Below the pieces are notes generated by a model. That model was not told the DNA's origin and made no database searches. It worked only from the letters and a program-made list of their open reading frames with translations. Below, in pieces: positions 11,480 through 23,800 of a DNA stretch of 64,000 bases. Positions within the stretch are counted from its first letter, which is position 1, and the number at the start of each line of letters is the position of its first letter. Origin of the DNA: Gymnorhina tibicen. Its lineage: Eukaryota > Chordata > Aves > Passeriformes > Artamidae. The position numbers and the translations under genes are program-made. Location of the stretch: contig VXAZ01008272.1 in the NCBI GenBank assembly GCA_013399875.1, positions 624,582-688,581 on the forward strand, in the 5' to 3' direction.

Positions 11480-14400
11480 CTTTAGAAGAAAAAGTGTTTT
11501 AAGAACTGAATATGCCCAACTGAATAATTTATATTGAAACAGAATACATGGATAGAAAGAAACTAAGAAAATACACACATTTTGGCAAGGAGTTGTATTG
11601 TAAGTAATTTCAAATCAGATGTTATTTTTTGGTCCAGTTTCAAGTTACAGAATATGGTTTAAGGTGTCTTATTCTTTAAAAAATGTTAAAACAGGCAATA
11701 TTCAAATATGTCATGCAGTTCTTGAGAGTGAATAATATACGTGTCTGTGAGATCACCAGGATATGTTGCAAGAGGACATTTCTGAGTGGCAGACAGCCAT
11801 GTTACTTAATGAAATAACATTTTCTTTTAAAGCTAATTTACATTGCATACTTTTGGCTCTTCAAGTACATACTGGAGGCAGAACTGACTGTGTGCCTTTA
11901 GCTTTTCCAGACTATGGAGAAATTAAGAAACAAGTGAACAAAATGAAAAGAACAGAAGAAGGAAATGTTAATAACAAAAAAACCCTGAATAGGAGATAGA
12001 ATGTGTCACGAAAAGCAAGGAGAGGGGAGAAACAAAGAGGGAGGGAAGGCAGGGGAGGTGATAGTGTTCTCAGTGTGGGCACGGGAAGCCTAATGGCCAG
12101 ATATCCCTGCCCATGGGAGGGAAGCAGATGCCTGCTGGTGAGGAGGGTTGGCAGTCAAGCAGGGAGTTACTGTGCTCCCTGGTGTATAAATATCTCTTTG
12201 TAGATGTAAGATTTTGTTTTCCTCCTACTATCACAAGAACTTGTTTGGAACCTTCTCAGGGTTGATTCTGAACTTTCTAAACTTTCTCTCTGTACAGTTG
12301 CTGCTGAATTTTGTTGTTTCCCACCCAGACAGTTCCTATGCCCTGCCCTGGCAGGTACACTTCTGCATTAGAGAGGCAATATTTCTGCTCTGCTGAGGCC
12401 AGACACTGGGCCCGTGGCATGGAGAGGACTGCCCTAAGGGCTTCCTGTCCCTACCACCCCAGGACATCCCTTCACTGGGCCTGGCTTCACCCCACAGGGT
12501 GCATCAGACCTGCTGCAGACTTTGCAGCGGATAGAGAAAGGAGCTAGAAAGATGGTGAGAAGGGTCTGGGTGATTATATGTGGGTTTTCACTGTGCAAAC
12601 AGTCCCTTCAGTGCTAGTCCATGGCTGGAACTGCTTGGGGAAGGCACTTGGCAGCAGCACTGTACCCCTTTGGACATGCCAGCATTAGCTGAGTTTGCTG
12701 CTGTTGGTGTCTGAAACTCAGCAGCTCAAAACCAATATGCCTTGTCCTCAGGGAGGAACATATTCAACTTTCTCTGTTTTAATTACCCAGTCTTGTCCTT
12801 CAAGTCTCTAGCCCTGTAAACCTGTGATGGAGTTGGAGTCCCAGTCTGCTGTTCAGAGAGAGAGGGAAAAGCTGTAGCCCACACACTGTAGAGAAGAGCT
12901 GGGAATTAGGAACTGTAATAGGCAGCGTTGAAAGGAGAAGCCCCTGATTATTTTTAAAAAACAGTGAGAGCTTCAAAACATCCAAGAAGTTTGGATGTTT
13001 TGGTGTTAACAGGATTCTAATTCAATATGGATGGAGAAGGCACAATAATCATTAAGGGTCAGGTCTCTTCTGGGATGCAGCAGTTCAGACACTGAGCTTT
13101 GAAACTACAGATAATTTGAAGCTCACAAGGATGACTGTAGGCAAAAACTCAGAAGAGTCTTTGAATTTTTGTCATCACGCTTCCCGTGTCCTTTGTGCTG
13201 AATCTGAAGCTTTGGTGACACATGAAAGAGCCAGTGCCTGGCATCGTGCAGGGAGCTCTCATTTCAGTCCATGGCATGCATTTTCTGAGCTCAGAATTTG
13301 TCATGATGGGAATGCCAGGCTGGGAGGGCTCACCATGTACCCACAAGGAGGGTCAGCCCTAACCAGGGATGTTCATCCATCAAAGCCCTGGTCAGGCACC
13401 TTGGAGGAGCTCAGCAGCAGGAGAGGTCACTGCCACCTCCTTCCCCAGCCATGGCAGTGGCCAGGCTTGGCTCCATGGCCCAGGCACCAGCATGGGAGCG
13501 TTGCATCACATCCCCTTTTTTCTGTCTAGCCTCTCTCTTTCCTCACTTCTTTTTCTCTTTCTCTTCCCTGCTGTTCCTTGGTTTCCTCAAATCTCACAGG
13601 GACATCCAGCAAACAGAGCTGCATTGGTGCCAAGCGCTTTGTGGTCTGAATTTTTAGAACTCACTGGAAAGATGCTGGCTTGGGTTTGGCACTGGCACTC
13701 CTGAATTTTGCATCCATAAACACGTGGAGCTGATGAGCAGGAATGTCTGCTGAGGGAAGGTGAGCAGGCAAGCAGAGCCCCTTGCTGAGTGGCTCATTTT
13801 GGTGATGGCAAACCTCCCCAGCCAGCCTCCAGTGCTCAGTGAAGCAGTAGGATACAGTTAACTGCTAGCAGGGACATGTCAACACATGGAAGCATTTATA
13901 TCCATTCTTTAAGAAAACCCAAACCAGAAATTCAACTCTCTGTTCACAAAAAAACCCCAGATATTTCCTATGACAGTGTTTTTATTCAGGACATGTACAG
14001 TTAAAATGCTTCTGGAAGTTGGGACAGGAAAATCAAATTGAAGATAACTCTAATTTAATTATGAAGGCAAAAATGCTCCTTTTGAAAACATAAACATGTT
14101 ATTCTGTTTCTTTCTAACATAGTCAAACTGATGACCATTTTTATATATATTTCTCCTTCTGGCTATGTTGTGATCCTTGGTTATTTTCCTCAAGTTCACC
14201 GTCACTGGAAGAGAAGTTTTCCTCTTAATTCTCTAAATTATTACACAGGTCTATAGAGAAACATTCAAGGTTTATAGTGAAACATTCAATTGCCAGCTTC
14301 TTTCCTTTTTTTTGCCCTTTGAAAGTGTTTCTGAACATACTCCCTTGAAATTATGAAAACCAAATAAAGAGAATCTAAAAAGGAAAGTTATCCCCTATTC

Positions 14401-14605
14401 TAAAACAAGCTACAAAATTATTTTGCCATGAATTTGAAGTAATATACCCTCTTATTTGAGAAGTTATTATTCATTTGGTTGAAAGAGCTTATTTCATGTG
14501 CTGTCTTGCAGATCTTGAGTCTACATCTCACATATATGACCATGTAACAAAACAGTCTATGTTATCTCATTATAGCATCTCAAATGTGGATTGGGCAGGC
14601 CTCAC
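11480..14605. other. Non-coding stretch; pyrimidine-rich tract at 13511-13588
   Basis: Nothing gene-like is supported. The tract at 13511-13588 is strongly C/T-biased (CTCTCTTTCC, TTTTTCTCTTTCTCTTCCC). A minus-strand donor-like ATG|GTGAGCC occurs at 13335 without a supporting open frame. The rest is plain AT-rich sequence. Confidence 0.5.
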
Positions 14606-14684
14606 TTGTATTAAAAACCATCTTATTCATGATAGCCGAGCATGTATCAAACTGATAAGATGACCACTTGGCACTTAGTTCACC
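14606..14684 (-). CDS. Candidate exon following the cysteine-rich exon (26 codons)
   Basis: Minus strand: acceptor CCCACATTTAAATTGCCAG, then an open frame GELSAKWSSYQFDTC...MVFNT and a usable donor ACAA|GTGAGG. It enters in phase 0, which is the phase in which the exon at 15206-15369 ends, and leaves in phase 1. The pairing would extend the cysteine-rich protein by one cysteine. The donor is only fair and no third exon was found. Confidence 0.2.
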
Positions 14685-15205
14685 CTGGCAATTTAAATGT
14701 GGGGTTAGATAAATGCTACCAAATGCATTTCTTTTTCTTCCCACCATTCCTTTGTGAACATCTATTTCCACAAACATGAATGCTTTGGAGATGGTCTGAA
14801 CTTACAACTGTACCTGTGTTTAAGTCCAGTAATTGCACAGACTTTTTTTGTACATTGATTTTTCCATCACGGAGATTTACCAAACCAATTGTTATATCTA
14901 ATTTTTAGCATCTTTCATTAAGCAATTTCATTTTAATTTCATATTAAGAGCACTGTTGGTGAACCCCAAGCCCCAAACCTTAAACGTTAAAGTTTTTGCT
15001 TTCCAGTAGGAAGAATGAGGACTCTCAGCAGTCATTACCATGATTTGAGTTGTGCCTTCTCTGTAGCCCTGCTTTGTGAGACATTCAGTGACATTTTTTG
15101 GCAGTGGAGATCTGCAGGAATCCAATCATCACCAGGAGACATCGTTTTTGACTCAGGACAGCCTGAGGTGATGTCTAACAGCCCAGGCAGGGATGGAGCC
15201 CTTAC

Positions 15206-15369
15206 CTTGCAGCTGCAGGACACTGTTGTGTCTCTATTGTAGAGATCACACATTATCCTCCGACCTCTTGCAGCATTGTATTGTGCACAAACTTGTGATG
15301 GGAGCACAGCAGAAACAAATGTGAAATCGCTACAATGGCAAATCGGGCCATAGTTGGCATAAAGGCACA
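15206..15369 (-). CDS. Candidate cysteine-rich extracellular-type exon (54 codons)
   Basis: On the minus strand, an acceptor ATATTTCCAAG (15371-15370) opens a single frame that reaches an excellent donor, TGCAAG|GTAAGGG (15206/15205). Seven cysteines are spaced C-x8-CxC-x14-C-x13-C-x10-CxC, with the words GPICHCSDFTF and TTVSCSCK. Paired CxC motifs like these are common in secreted or receptor ectodomain modules, but I cannot name the family. It enters in phase 1 and leaves in phase 0; the exon at 14684 accepts phase 0. No signal peptide or start exon was located. Confidence 0.3.
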
Positions 15370-18300
15370 CTTGGAAATATAAGCAGGCTTTTTCACCTTA
15401 AACTTTTCAAAGGGACAGTTTGCTTCCTGTTACTTTTGTATCAGTCATGAGTTAATCCTGTGAGGAAGGGAGGGAGAAAAAGCAAAACAGTTTTACTGCC
15501 TGACAAGGCAAAAGATCATTGCAGCTCTGGAGAGTGATCTCTTGACTGATCTCTTATCTGAGGTCTTCTCCAAACCTGAGCTAAGTTCACTGGCCAAGCC
15601 CGTAACACCCAACAGTACTCAGTTACCTAAACTGCTCGTAGCTACGCTCTTCTCTCTTGATTAGAGCCCAGTGTTCCCTTGTTCTCCTAAGGACGTTCAG
15701 CACTAGAACACATGCTTGTACAGCAGCCTAGTTCCACTCTAGCACAGGGAGCACGCAGGTGGCAAGGCTGTGTGTGCTGGTTCAGAGGTGCTTAGGGTTT
15801 TGTCAAGGGAGATAAGTAGACTCGGTGTAGCATTTTTACACTTCTGGTAAGTTCGTAAAACTTGTGAAAAAAGTTTGGTAACTCAAGAAGTAGCAATGAA
15901 TTTACAAATTTAAATGGTTGGACTAAATGCAGAAAGCTTAATAAATCAGATTCAATCTCTCCTAGTATTAATACAAGATCCAGGCCTCTGCTGAGGAGGC
16001 AGGTGCCTGTGTTAAGTTCATGTCTCAAGACAGCATTCAAGAATGTGCCTTCAGTTCAGAGCCTCTGGGAATGCTGCCTGGAACGAGGCCTGGTGGGACC
16101 TGGGCTGACTGTGGTCACTGGTCCTCCTGTGGGAGCTGCTGCTGGTCTGGCTGTCAGCAAGCCTTAACAAGGCAAAGTCCATCTGATAATGCTGACAAGA
16201 TGACCCTTGAGTCAATGTTGTCCAGATTCATTGCTGATGGGATGCTGCAGCTGCTTTTTGACAACTCCCCTAAGCTCTGGTCTCAGGAACAGAGTTTTTA
16301 AGAGCCTTGTTGTGTTACAGTATGTGGGTACTCCGTAAAAATTTGGATCCATGGATTGAAATAAATTTAAAACACCTTCTTTTCATCCTGAACAACATAT
16401 ATAACTATATATGTAGTTGAGCATCTTGGAAACTGTCCATGCTGTACCTATCAGTACTGTTAGCAAGACAATGTCCCACACTGAGGGGTGAAAGCAGGGA
16501 ATGTGTAAGCTGTATTAATATACTAAATCAATGGAAAGTATGAAAAAAGGAGAAATTATTTGATTGAAAAACTAATGGTTGGATCCAGCATAACCAGATA
16601 GATACTTAATTGCTTGCATGGATCATACACTGCCCATAATTGCCAGTTGGTGTCTTCAGATATGTCTTGGATCTTCATGTGCCTGGCATTTACACTGGAG
16701 TTTGTATTGGCATACAGTGCGATTCAGGTGTGGATGTGAGGGGGAAAGGAAAGGAAAGCAGAAATCGGTGTGTTTCTTGACACAAGCCTGCTGCTAACTA
16801 GGCTTTTTAAAGTAAAGTTAGGGGTAATCAAAACACTCTTAAGATGGGTCAAGGGTAGTTTTATTAGCATCTTCCATGAACTCCAGTGTTTTCTACAGCC
16901 TATAGACTCCATAGGAGCAGATATTTTCGGACTGGGAATTGCTTCAGATTAGATTAGTTGTTTCCTTTCTTGCAGCTCAAAACAAGACAGGATTGGATGC
17001 CCTGAGTCTCTCTTAAGACCCACAGGTGAACTTTCCTATTAGAACTGTGTATTTCAGTGAACCAGAAATATTCACTGAAAAAATATTTCAAGCTACTTTC
17101 TCTGTGATCGCAGAATCTTTGGGTTTTGAAAAAACAAAGCCTCAAGGGAACAAGAGAGAGAAGTAAATTAGGAGTAGAATTGTTTTCAATTAAACAAAAA
17201 AGAGGGAATTCACCACCCAAAGTACAAAAAATCCTAATAGGGGGTAGAGGTGAGGAAAAATAACTGCGAGTGATATATTGTGGTTATTTTTACTTAATAT
17301 AAATTCCCTTTTTAAACTTACTACTTTTACTTTTTTCAGTGTAGGATTTTTTCTTCCATGACAGCCCCTTCTTAACTACAGGCCAATCTGAAAGGGCTAA
17401 GATATGCTCTATATCCATTTCAGAGATGGATGACTTCTTAGCAAACTCCATCCTTTAGAGCCTGGAAACTGCAGCTGGAAATCTCATGAAGATATGGAGT
17501 TCTTGTGGTATTTGTTTGGTGTTTCCCTTGGTCAGGCAGGTGACAGGAGCAAACACTTCTCACTACAAGCTGGAGGGAAGCTGTTCCCAGTCCTGGAAAA
17601 ACCAAAATAGGCAGAAATGACTAAAAATGAGAAAAGCAATGGAAATAAAGCTTATCTGGACTTCTATTGTTGTGCTACTTATGTCTGAATTTCTTTAATC
17701 TGCCTAGCTCTTAAATTAGCAATTTTAAAAACTGAGTTAATTCTTTTCCTTGCAGTTTTTTCATGATTGTTCCCCTGCTAATTTTGAAAGAATAAATCAA
17801 GTTGTATTTATTAGTAAAATTGCCCAGCCTCTTCACTGCTGAAACAAATAGCATAATTCTCTGCCTTTGACCTGGGAAGTATTTGTGGAGCCAGTTCCCA
17901 AGACTTCAAAAAAGAAGACTAAAGATAATAAAAACATATGTCAACATCTTAGGCTTTCCTTCTACTACTTCATTGCTACTTCAGTGATCAAAAGGAGAAA
18001 AGTAATTGTTAATGTTTAATCTAGCTAATACTCTCGTGGCATTCCAGTTTGACTTGGCTCTGCTCACTTTGCTTGCTTTGCCTGGGGTAGGCTGTTCTTT
18101 GCCATGTATCTGTAGTCACAGAAAGAAGAATTATTTATTTGTTGTGATGAATCGTAATAAAGTGACACCAAAACAGGATGAGGTAGAGAATTTCATTAAG
18201 CTGGACATGTTAGAAATCAAATGATGACTTGAGGAAAGAGATAAGCAAGAGTGAGCCAGAGTCCTGCTATAGAGGTTTGATTTTTGTATTATTTCAAAAG

Positions 18301-18859
18301 TAGCTCCACTTCAAAAAAACACAAGCTGGGTTCAGCAAAACCATTGTTCTGGGAGGTATCTTCTAGTCTGGATTTGAATGCTTGGAGCTTACTTTGAAAC
18401 ACTGCTGCATTGTTTCTAGTGGTGAGGTTATGATTGTTCTGGGCAAGGAAAATGTCTTGCGGTTGGGAAGTTTTGAACTGAAGAAGAAAAAAGCTCTCCC
18501 AGATGAATGCTATGAGGGATGAGTTGTTGACACCAAGGTTACCTCTGACCCCCGTGAAGTCCAGGAAAGAGTGGCTCAGGATGCAAAGTTGACTGTCACT
18601 TGTGCATGGTATGATTTTGGGTGAGTTGGCTTGTGCCTTGTCTCAGCAGGATTTTTGGGAGATGTTAGTTGAGATTCACTGGAACTTAATTTAGCATCAT
18701 AAAAGCACAGTCCAAACTACCTTTCTGGACTGCCTTTGTGTTCAGATTAGGGAGTCTGGCACCTTTGAAAGGCAATCCCACCCAGCTGGAATAGGGACCT
18801 GAGCAGGTCAAGGATGAACTGCTTTGCGGAGGATTTCTGTTTCCCTGGCTGGAGCAAAG
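15370..18859. other. Non-coding stretch with a small AT hairpin
   Basis: No gene or recognised repeat. A perfect 8-bp inverted repeat with a 4-base loop (ACATATAT...ATATATGT) lies at 16395-16414. Short open frames here have no supporting splice signals. Confidence 0.5.
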
Positions 18860-19058
18860 TCTGGATAATCTTGAACAGGTTGTCCAGAGAAGTTGTGGAT
18901 GCCCCATCCCTGGAAGTGTTTGAGGCCAGGTTGCATGGGACTGTGAGCAACCTGGTCTAGTGGGTAGCATCTCTACCCATGACAGAGGGTTTGGAACTAG
19001 ATGATCTTTAAGGTGTCTTCCAACCCAAACCATTCTGTGATTCTATGATTCTGTGATA
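18860..19058 (+). repeat. CR1 LINE 3' end, plus strand
   Basis: Clear CR1 3' text: GAACAGGTTGTCCAGAGAAG, TGGATGCCCCATCCCTGGAA, CAACCTGGTCTAGTGG, GATGATCTTTAAGGTGTC, closing in the repeated tail ATTCTGTGATTCTATGATTC. The tail marks the true 3' end at about 19058; the 5' edge is truncated, as CR1 copies normally are. Confidence 0.93.
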
Positions 19059-20557
19059 ACCAACTTACTCAGGTAAGGACCGAAATGCATTTCCTTAATC
19101 TGCAGGTATCTCACTTATGTGCAACTTAATAGTTTGCTTTTTTTTCAGGAGGGGGTTGTGCAACTCAGTGTCTAAGATTTTTGAAAATCTAGACGTAAGA
19201 TAAAATTTTGACACGAGGTGCCTGCTATAGCAAACTCTCAAAGGCCCTGTTGATGCTATGCGGACATGGTGTGAAGACCAATCCAGGGAGAATTTGTTCT
19301 CTTCTGATGCCAGAGTCAGCTCAGTCTTGTTGAAAAATGGCAGCATCCAACACAGCAAAGGGTTCCTTTTCTCTGTGGAAATGGAAGATAGCAGAAATAC
19401 ATCAGCTTCTTTGGGTCTTCAAGGCTGCAAAAGTTTAGAAATAGTGCCAGCTCTGTCCTCACTCTTTGGTTTGTTTTAGTATTCATCTGTTATCTCCTCC
19501 TCTTCCCTCCCTTCCCACCAACTTTCCCTGGAAGCATAGCCAAGGCCACCAACTCTGATCCTCAGTGGTGGCGAGTGCACAGCACCACAGCCCGCAGTGG
19601 GAGGGATGGGTGCTCAGCACGGCTCAGGATTAGGGCCCTGCCTTCAAACTCCCCCTCAACTGCAGCGTTTATTCTGCCACTTTAGTTGCCGGACTGCAAA
19701 AGTACTTACAGTGTTTTCATCAAGATGAAATGTATAGGGAGCACAGGGAGGGAGTGCCTGTGCTCTCACATCGGATTAGGATAATAACCCTGTACACTGT
19801 TGAGCTATTTAGTGTGCTTGTGGCGCTTATGATGTTAACTAGAAGCCCAGACAGCAAAGCCCCAAGATTACGTTTTGCACTTTAGCTAAGTATTTAATCA
19901 GAAACATTAATAATCTCTCGATTAAGCAGTTTAACAGTAGATTAGGTCTAACAATGGGGCTTTTGCAGGCACAATCCTATCATAACTACAGCTGCAAGAC
20001 TTGTGACTTGGGGAAAAAAGTTTCTTGTTAACCCCCTCAGCAAAACTATTGAGGAGTTCACCTTTACCAATAATATGTTGTTACAAAGTATTTTATTTTG
20101 AAATTATCTTAAATGACCATGATATTTTCAATGTGCAGTGTCCAGAAAGCCGAGGAATCTGCTCTGCAACTGGGGTCCCACGTGTATTCATTAAGAACAA
20201 TAACTTGTATATATTGACAGAGTTTTGCCTGAGGGAGTAGAAAGTGCTGAGTACAGACACAGTGATCATCAGTTTATGTAGCATCTTGCAGTTCTATATG
20301 TTCTTAAAAAGCTGAAAAAGTCTATGTTTCGCTTTCCAGGCAGGAATCAGAACTGCTCTACCACTCACGGAGCGTTGTTACGTCAGAAAAGTCTCAATTG
20401 TCACTGGGGGTCCTCAGCTTGGAGATGTACTGCTATGGGGAGGGAAGAAAATGCTGCTATGGGATGTGCACTGATGTGTATATCCTGAAACACCCATAAA
20501 TTTCCACTCAGCACCAGTAAATCTTCAGTGACAGCTCTCTGTGCCAATGTGGGACAT
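19059..20557. other. Unique sequence with a homeobox/SOX motif cluster
   Basis: No gene recognised. Between 19680 and 19990 the sequence is free of recognised repeats and carries several homeodomain-type cores (GGATTAGG, ATTTAATC, CATTAATAAT, CGATTAAG) and a SOX-like AACAATGG (19950-19957). This composition is seen in developmental enhancers, but only cross-species conservation could show it. Confidence 0.2.
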
Positions 20558-20856
20558 CTGGAAAAGAGCAAGGAGAATGATATGAAGTCTAAAAAAATTA
20601 GCTTAGATGAAAGATTGAATCAATTAGTGTTATTCAGGCTCAAGAAGAGAAGAACTGGGTAATGGGAAGAGGAAATAATCTGCTCTCTGTGCCTGTGCTG
20701 GATCAGACATATAGTAAACCTGAATCACAGCAAGGAAGAGACAGTACAGATGTTGGAGAACTTCTTCAAAGCCACAGGAGCCATGTCTAGGATGAAGTTA
20801 GCTGCCTGTCAGGTGTCAGTTTTTCCTGCCTTGAACTCAAGGGTGGACTAAGTGAG
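20558..20856 (+). repeat. Old, degraded CR1-like LINE fragment
   Basis: The order CTGGAAAAGAGCAAGGAGAA, then ATTCAGGCTCAAGAAGAGAA, then GGGTGGACTAAGTGA matches the order of old CR1 3' sequence (rGTyCArAGGAG, TTyAGCCTGGAGAAGAG, GGTTGGACTAGATGA), with heavy decay and small gaps. No simple tail remains. Considerably older than the copies at 18.9 and 60.4 kb. Confidence 0.55.
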
Positions 20857-23800
20857 TGCTCATGAGCAAGGCTTGTGGCACTGAGCAGGTGCCTCTGTCC
20901 CCATGCTGCTCTCACTGCACAGTCAAAAAAACCAGCCGGGACTCCCAGAGCACTCTGATGAAATCAAGCAAAAAAGAAGTAGAAAGAAAAACATATGCCT
21001 TAGAAAATTCTAGGAGTCACTGACACTTATAGTATTTAACAGGCAACAGACCTAGATGTCAGACAAATTAGGCATACTATGGTTCTGTGATCCTTTTCCC
21101 AGAATGTGTCAATAGCCCACTAAGAACCACTTCAGAACAAGGAAAGAAAAAAAAAAAAAGGTATTTTTAAAAAGGAAACAACTTTCAATTTATTTCTTTT
21201 ACAGAACAGAGGTTGCATATATGCCTCAGAATTTTTCCTATATTCATTCAGGGCTGAAACAAATGACCTACTTTTTAGGAGGGCACAAGATTTTCTCCAT
21301 CCTATCTGACCTCAATCCTCAATGATCTTTTGAACTTGTAGTTATGTGTCACATTTGGTGTGCTCCTTGACATTCTTTTTTTTCCATATTTAAAAAAGTG
21401 GGGGGGAGTAATGCTAGCTAATGCCCTCGTTATAATGATCAAGAGACAGACAAACTTCATTAATAGATGGGCATCAGATTCATTTGCTGTCAGCATGCAT
21501 GACAGAAAAGACTTAATATTTCAAACCTCTAAGCTCTGCAAGAGAATGTATCTTTAAAACATGGTTCACTGATCATGGAGTGCTTGGAGCACTGTAGGAG
21601 GACTGTGGGTGTTTTAGACTATAGAGAATTGTCTGATATTATTAGTTTAAGCAGGCCAACACTTACTGTGACTTGAACTGTTAACGCTTCCTTTTCTCTT
21701 TGTTTCCCTGTCCTGTTCTTCCTCCAGCATTGTTAGTGACAAAAGAGGAGACCAGAAGCTGTAACCTGCTCCCTGTCTTTGGGCATTAATCAGTTTAGGA
21801 TAACAAATTTAGAAATTTATCTGAAAATAAAGGAGCAAGCGAGAGCTACTGACTTTAATTCCTTACCTAGCTGCTGCTTTTGAGCTAACACCCAGCTTGG
21901 CTGCTGCTTGTTAAACAGCAGTGCAAAAAACCACACGAGATGATAAAAAAAGAAATCTTCTTACGTGGACAGGTCTTCAGCAAGTGGTCGAGTGATTTAG
22001 TTGGAGTGTTGTGCCTTGATGTGGCTGAACGGAAAATAATGAAGCCAAGCAGGGGGTCAAGAGCAACGCGAAACAGTGATTAAAGTTGTTTATATCGCTT
22101 TGTTGGCATGGATACAATCAAATAAGCTCATTAGACATTTCGAATTGCAGAAACATAGCTCAGAAAGCAGCCTGAAATAATATCAGCTATTGCCCTTGTG
22201 CAGAGTTTCCCTCTGGACTGTGCCAGCTAGTTTTAGCCTTCTGATAGGTGATATATTCTTTCAAAGGAATAAATTAAGTGAATGCAGATATGTTCAAAGA
22301 TTTTTAAGGAATTCAGAGTGGATATGAATCTGATGTTAAATAAAACACATGTCAGATGTTAAGATATTAGAGGAAAAATACTGATGATTACCTTTAGGAA
22401 AAGTTAGTTGTTTAAATGGGGCCTTTTCAAGGTAACCTGATGAAATGAGATCTTCCCCAAGCACACTTGTGTATGCTGAACTTCTTACACCCCACTGGCA
22501 ACTTTGCCCTTTAGGGGTGCTAAATTAAACAAAACTCACTGCTAATGTAGTCATTGTCAAAGGTTTGCAAAGTCTAACCCAGTCTCCTCAGTCTCCTCTG
22601 AAATACAGAGGAGAGAGTGGTGTCCCTGTGCTTCTTAGCTGAGCTTTGAAAGCAGAGGGCTTTTGTACTATATCATCTAATTGCACTGTAAATTTTGTGC
22701 TCCTCTTAATTACGCTTCCTCCTCTGTCCTTTGTGTGCTCCATGTGTAGGACTGAATCTAATTTGTGACTGGTTTTGGAGAGCTGATGAGACTTTTGCCA
22801 GCAGTCATGTAAATGAATAACTTTAAGGTTAAGCTATTGATTGCAAGGACCATAAAGCTCAAACAGTGTGTTCACTTCATTCATACTGAGCCTCTCTCAG
22901 CACTAGACTGGGGATTTTGCTGGATGTTTCCTTTAACAGTAGATGCAGGACAACAGGAATACCAGAGATGGTTGCAAACTGTGCAGTCAGGCATCATGGT
23001 GAAAGATGGTTTGTGTTTGAAGAACAGAAAGGGGATGTAAGGATGGAATCCAGGTATGCTGGATTCTGATGCATGTGGCTGTATTTATGTTTGAGGAAAA
23101 CCAAGATACCTGTTGGGTTTTCCACAGTGAAGTCTGGGGGTCTCTGCAAGTTTTTCAGACATCCAGAAGTGTCCATAGCACTTTGGGAAGGGGGACCTTG
23201 AGCTCACTGCCTTTTGACAGGTTTACCTGCTCTACTTCCTACCCATACCTGTGCTCCATACAGCACTTGTGCGAGGCTGATGGATTCACACTTTGCCTCA
23301 CCATGTTTGGGCCATTTTCTGGTAACCAGTGAGGCTCAGCCAGCAGGTGCTGTGGTCAGGAAGGTGTTCACCTGCTGGGACCTGGTGCTCAGAGCAGCCT
23401 GTTCCTGATACAGTCTCCAGGCTGGTGGCTGGACCTATTGCATGTCCAGGAGAGCCAATGGCAGAAAGATATGGAAAACTGGAATGTGCTTTCCCAGGAG
23501 TGGGGTGAGGAGCTAGGGGAACTGTGGAGGGCCCAGAGCAGCTCCCTCTTTTCCTCTCTTCTGTGAGATATGAACCTTTTTGGCAGCAGCAGTGTGGTAT
23601 AAGTCTAGCTCTGTCTGAGAAGATGGGTATGGAAAAATAGCAGTGCAGTAACTCACCCACTTGTAACTCCAACCTGTGGCTAGCTGGAGTTGTAAATGTG
23701 GGTCTTTGGTAGGCACAAAACACATTCACTGAATAAGGAATGAAAAAGCCCAGTCTTGATACAAGACTTCCAAACAAGGAATATGGGAAAGAGTGAAATA

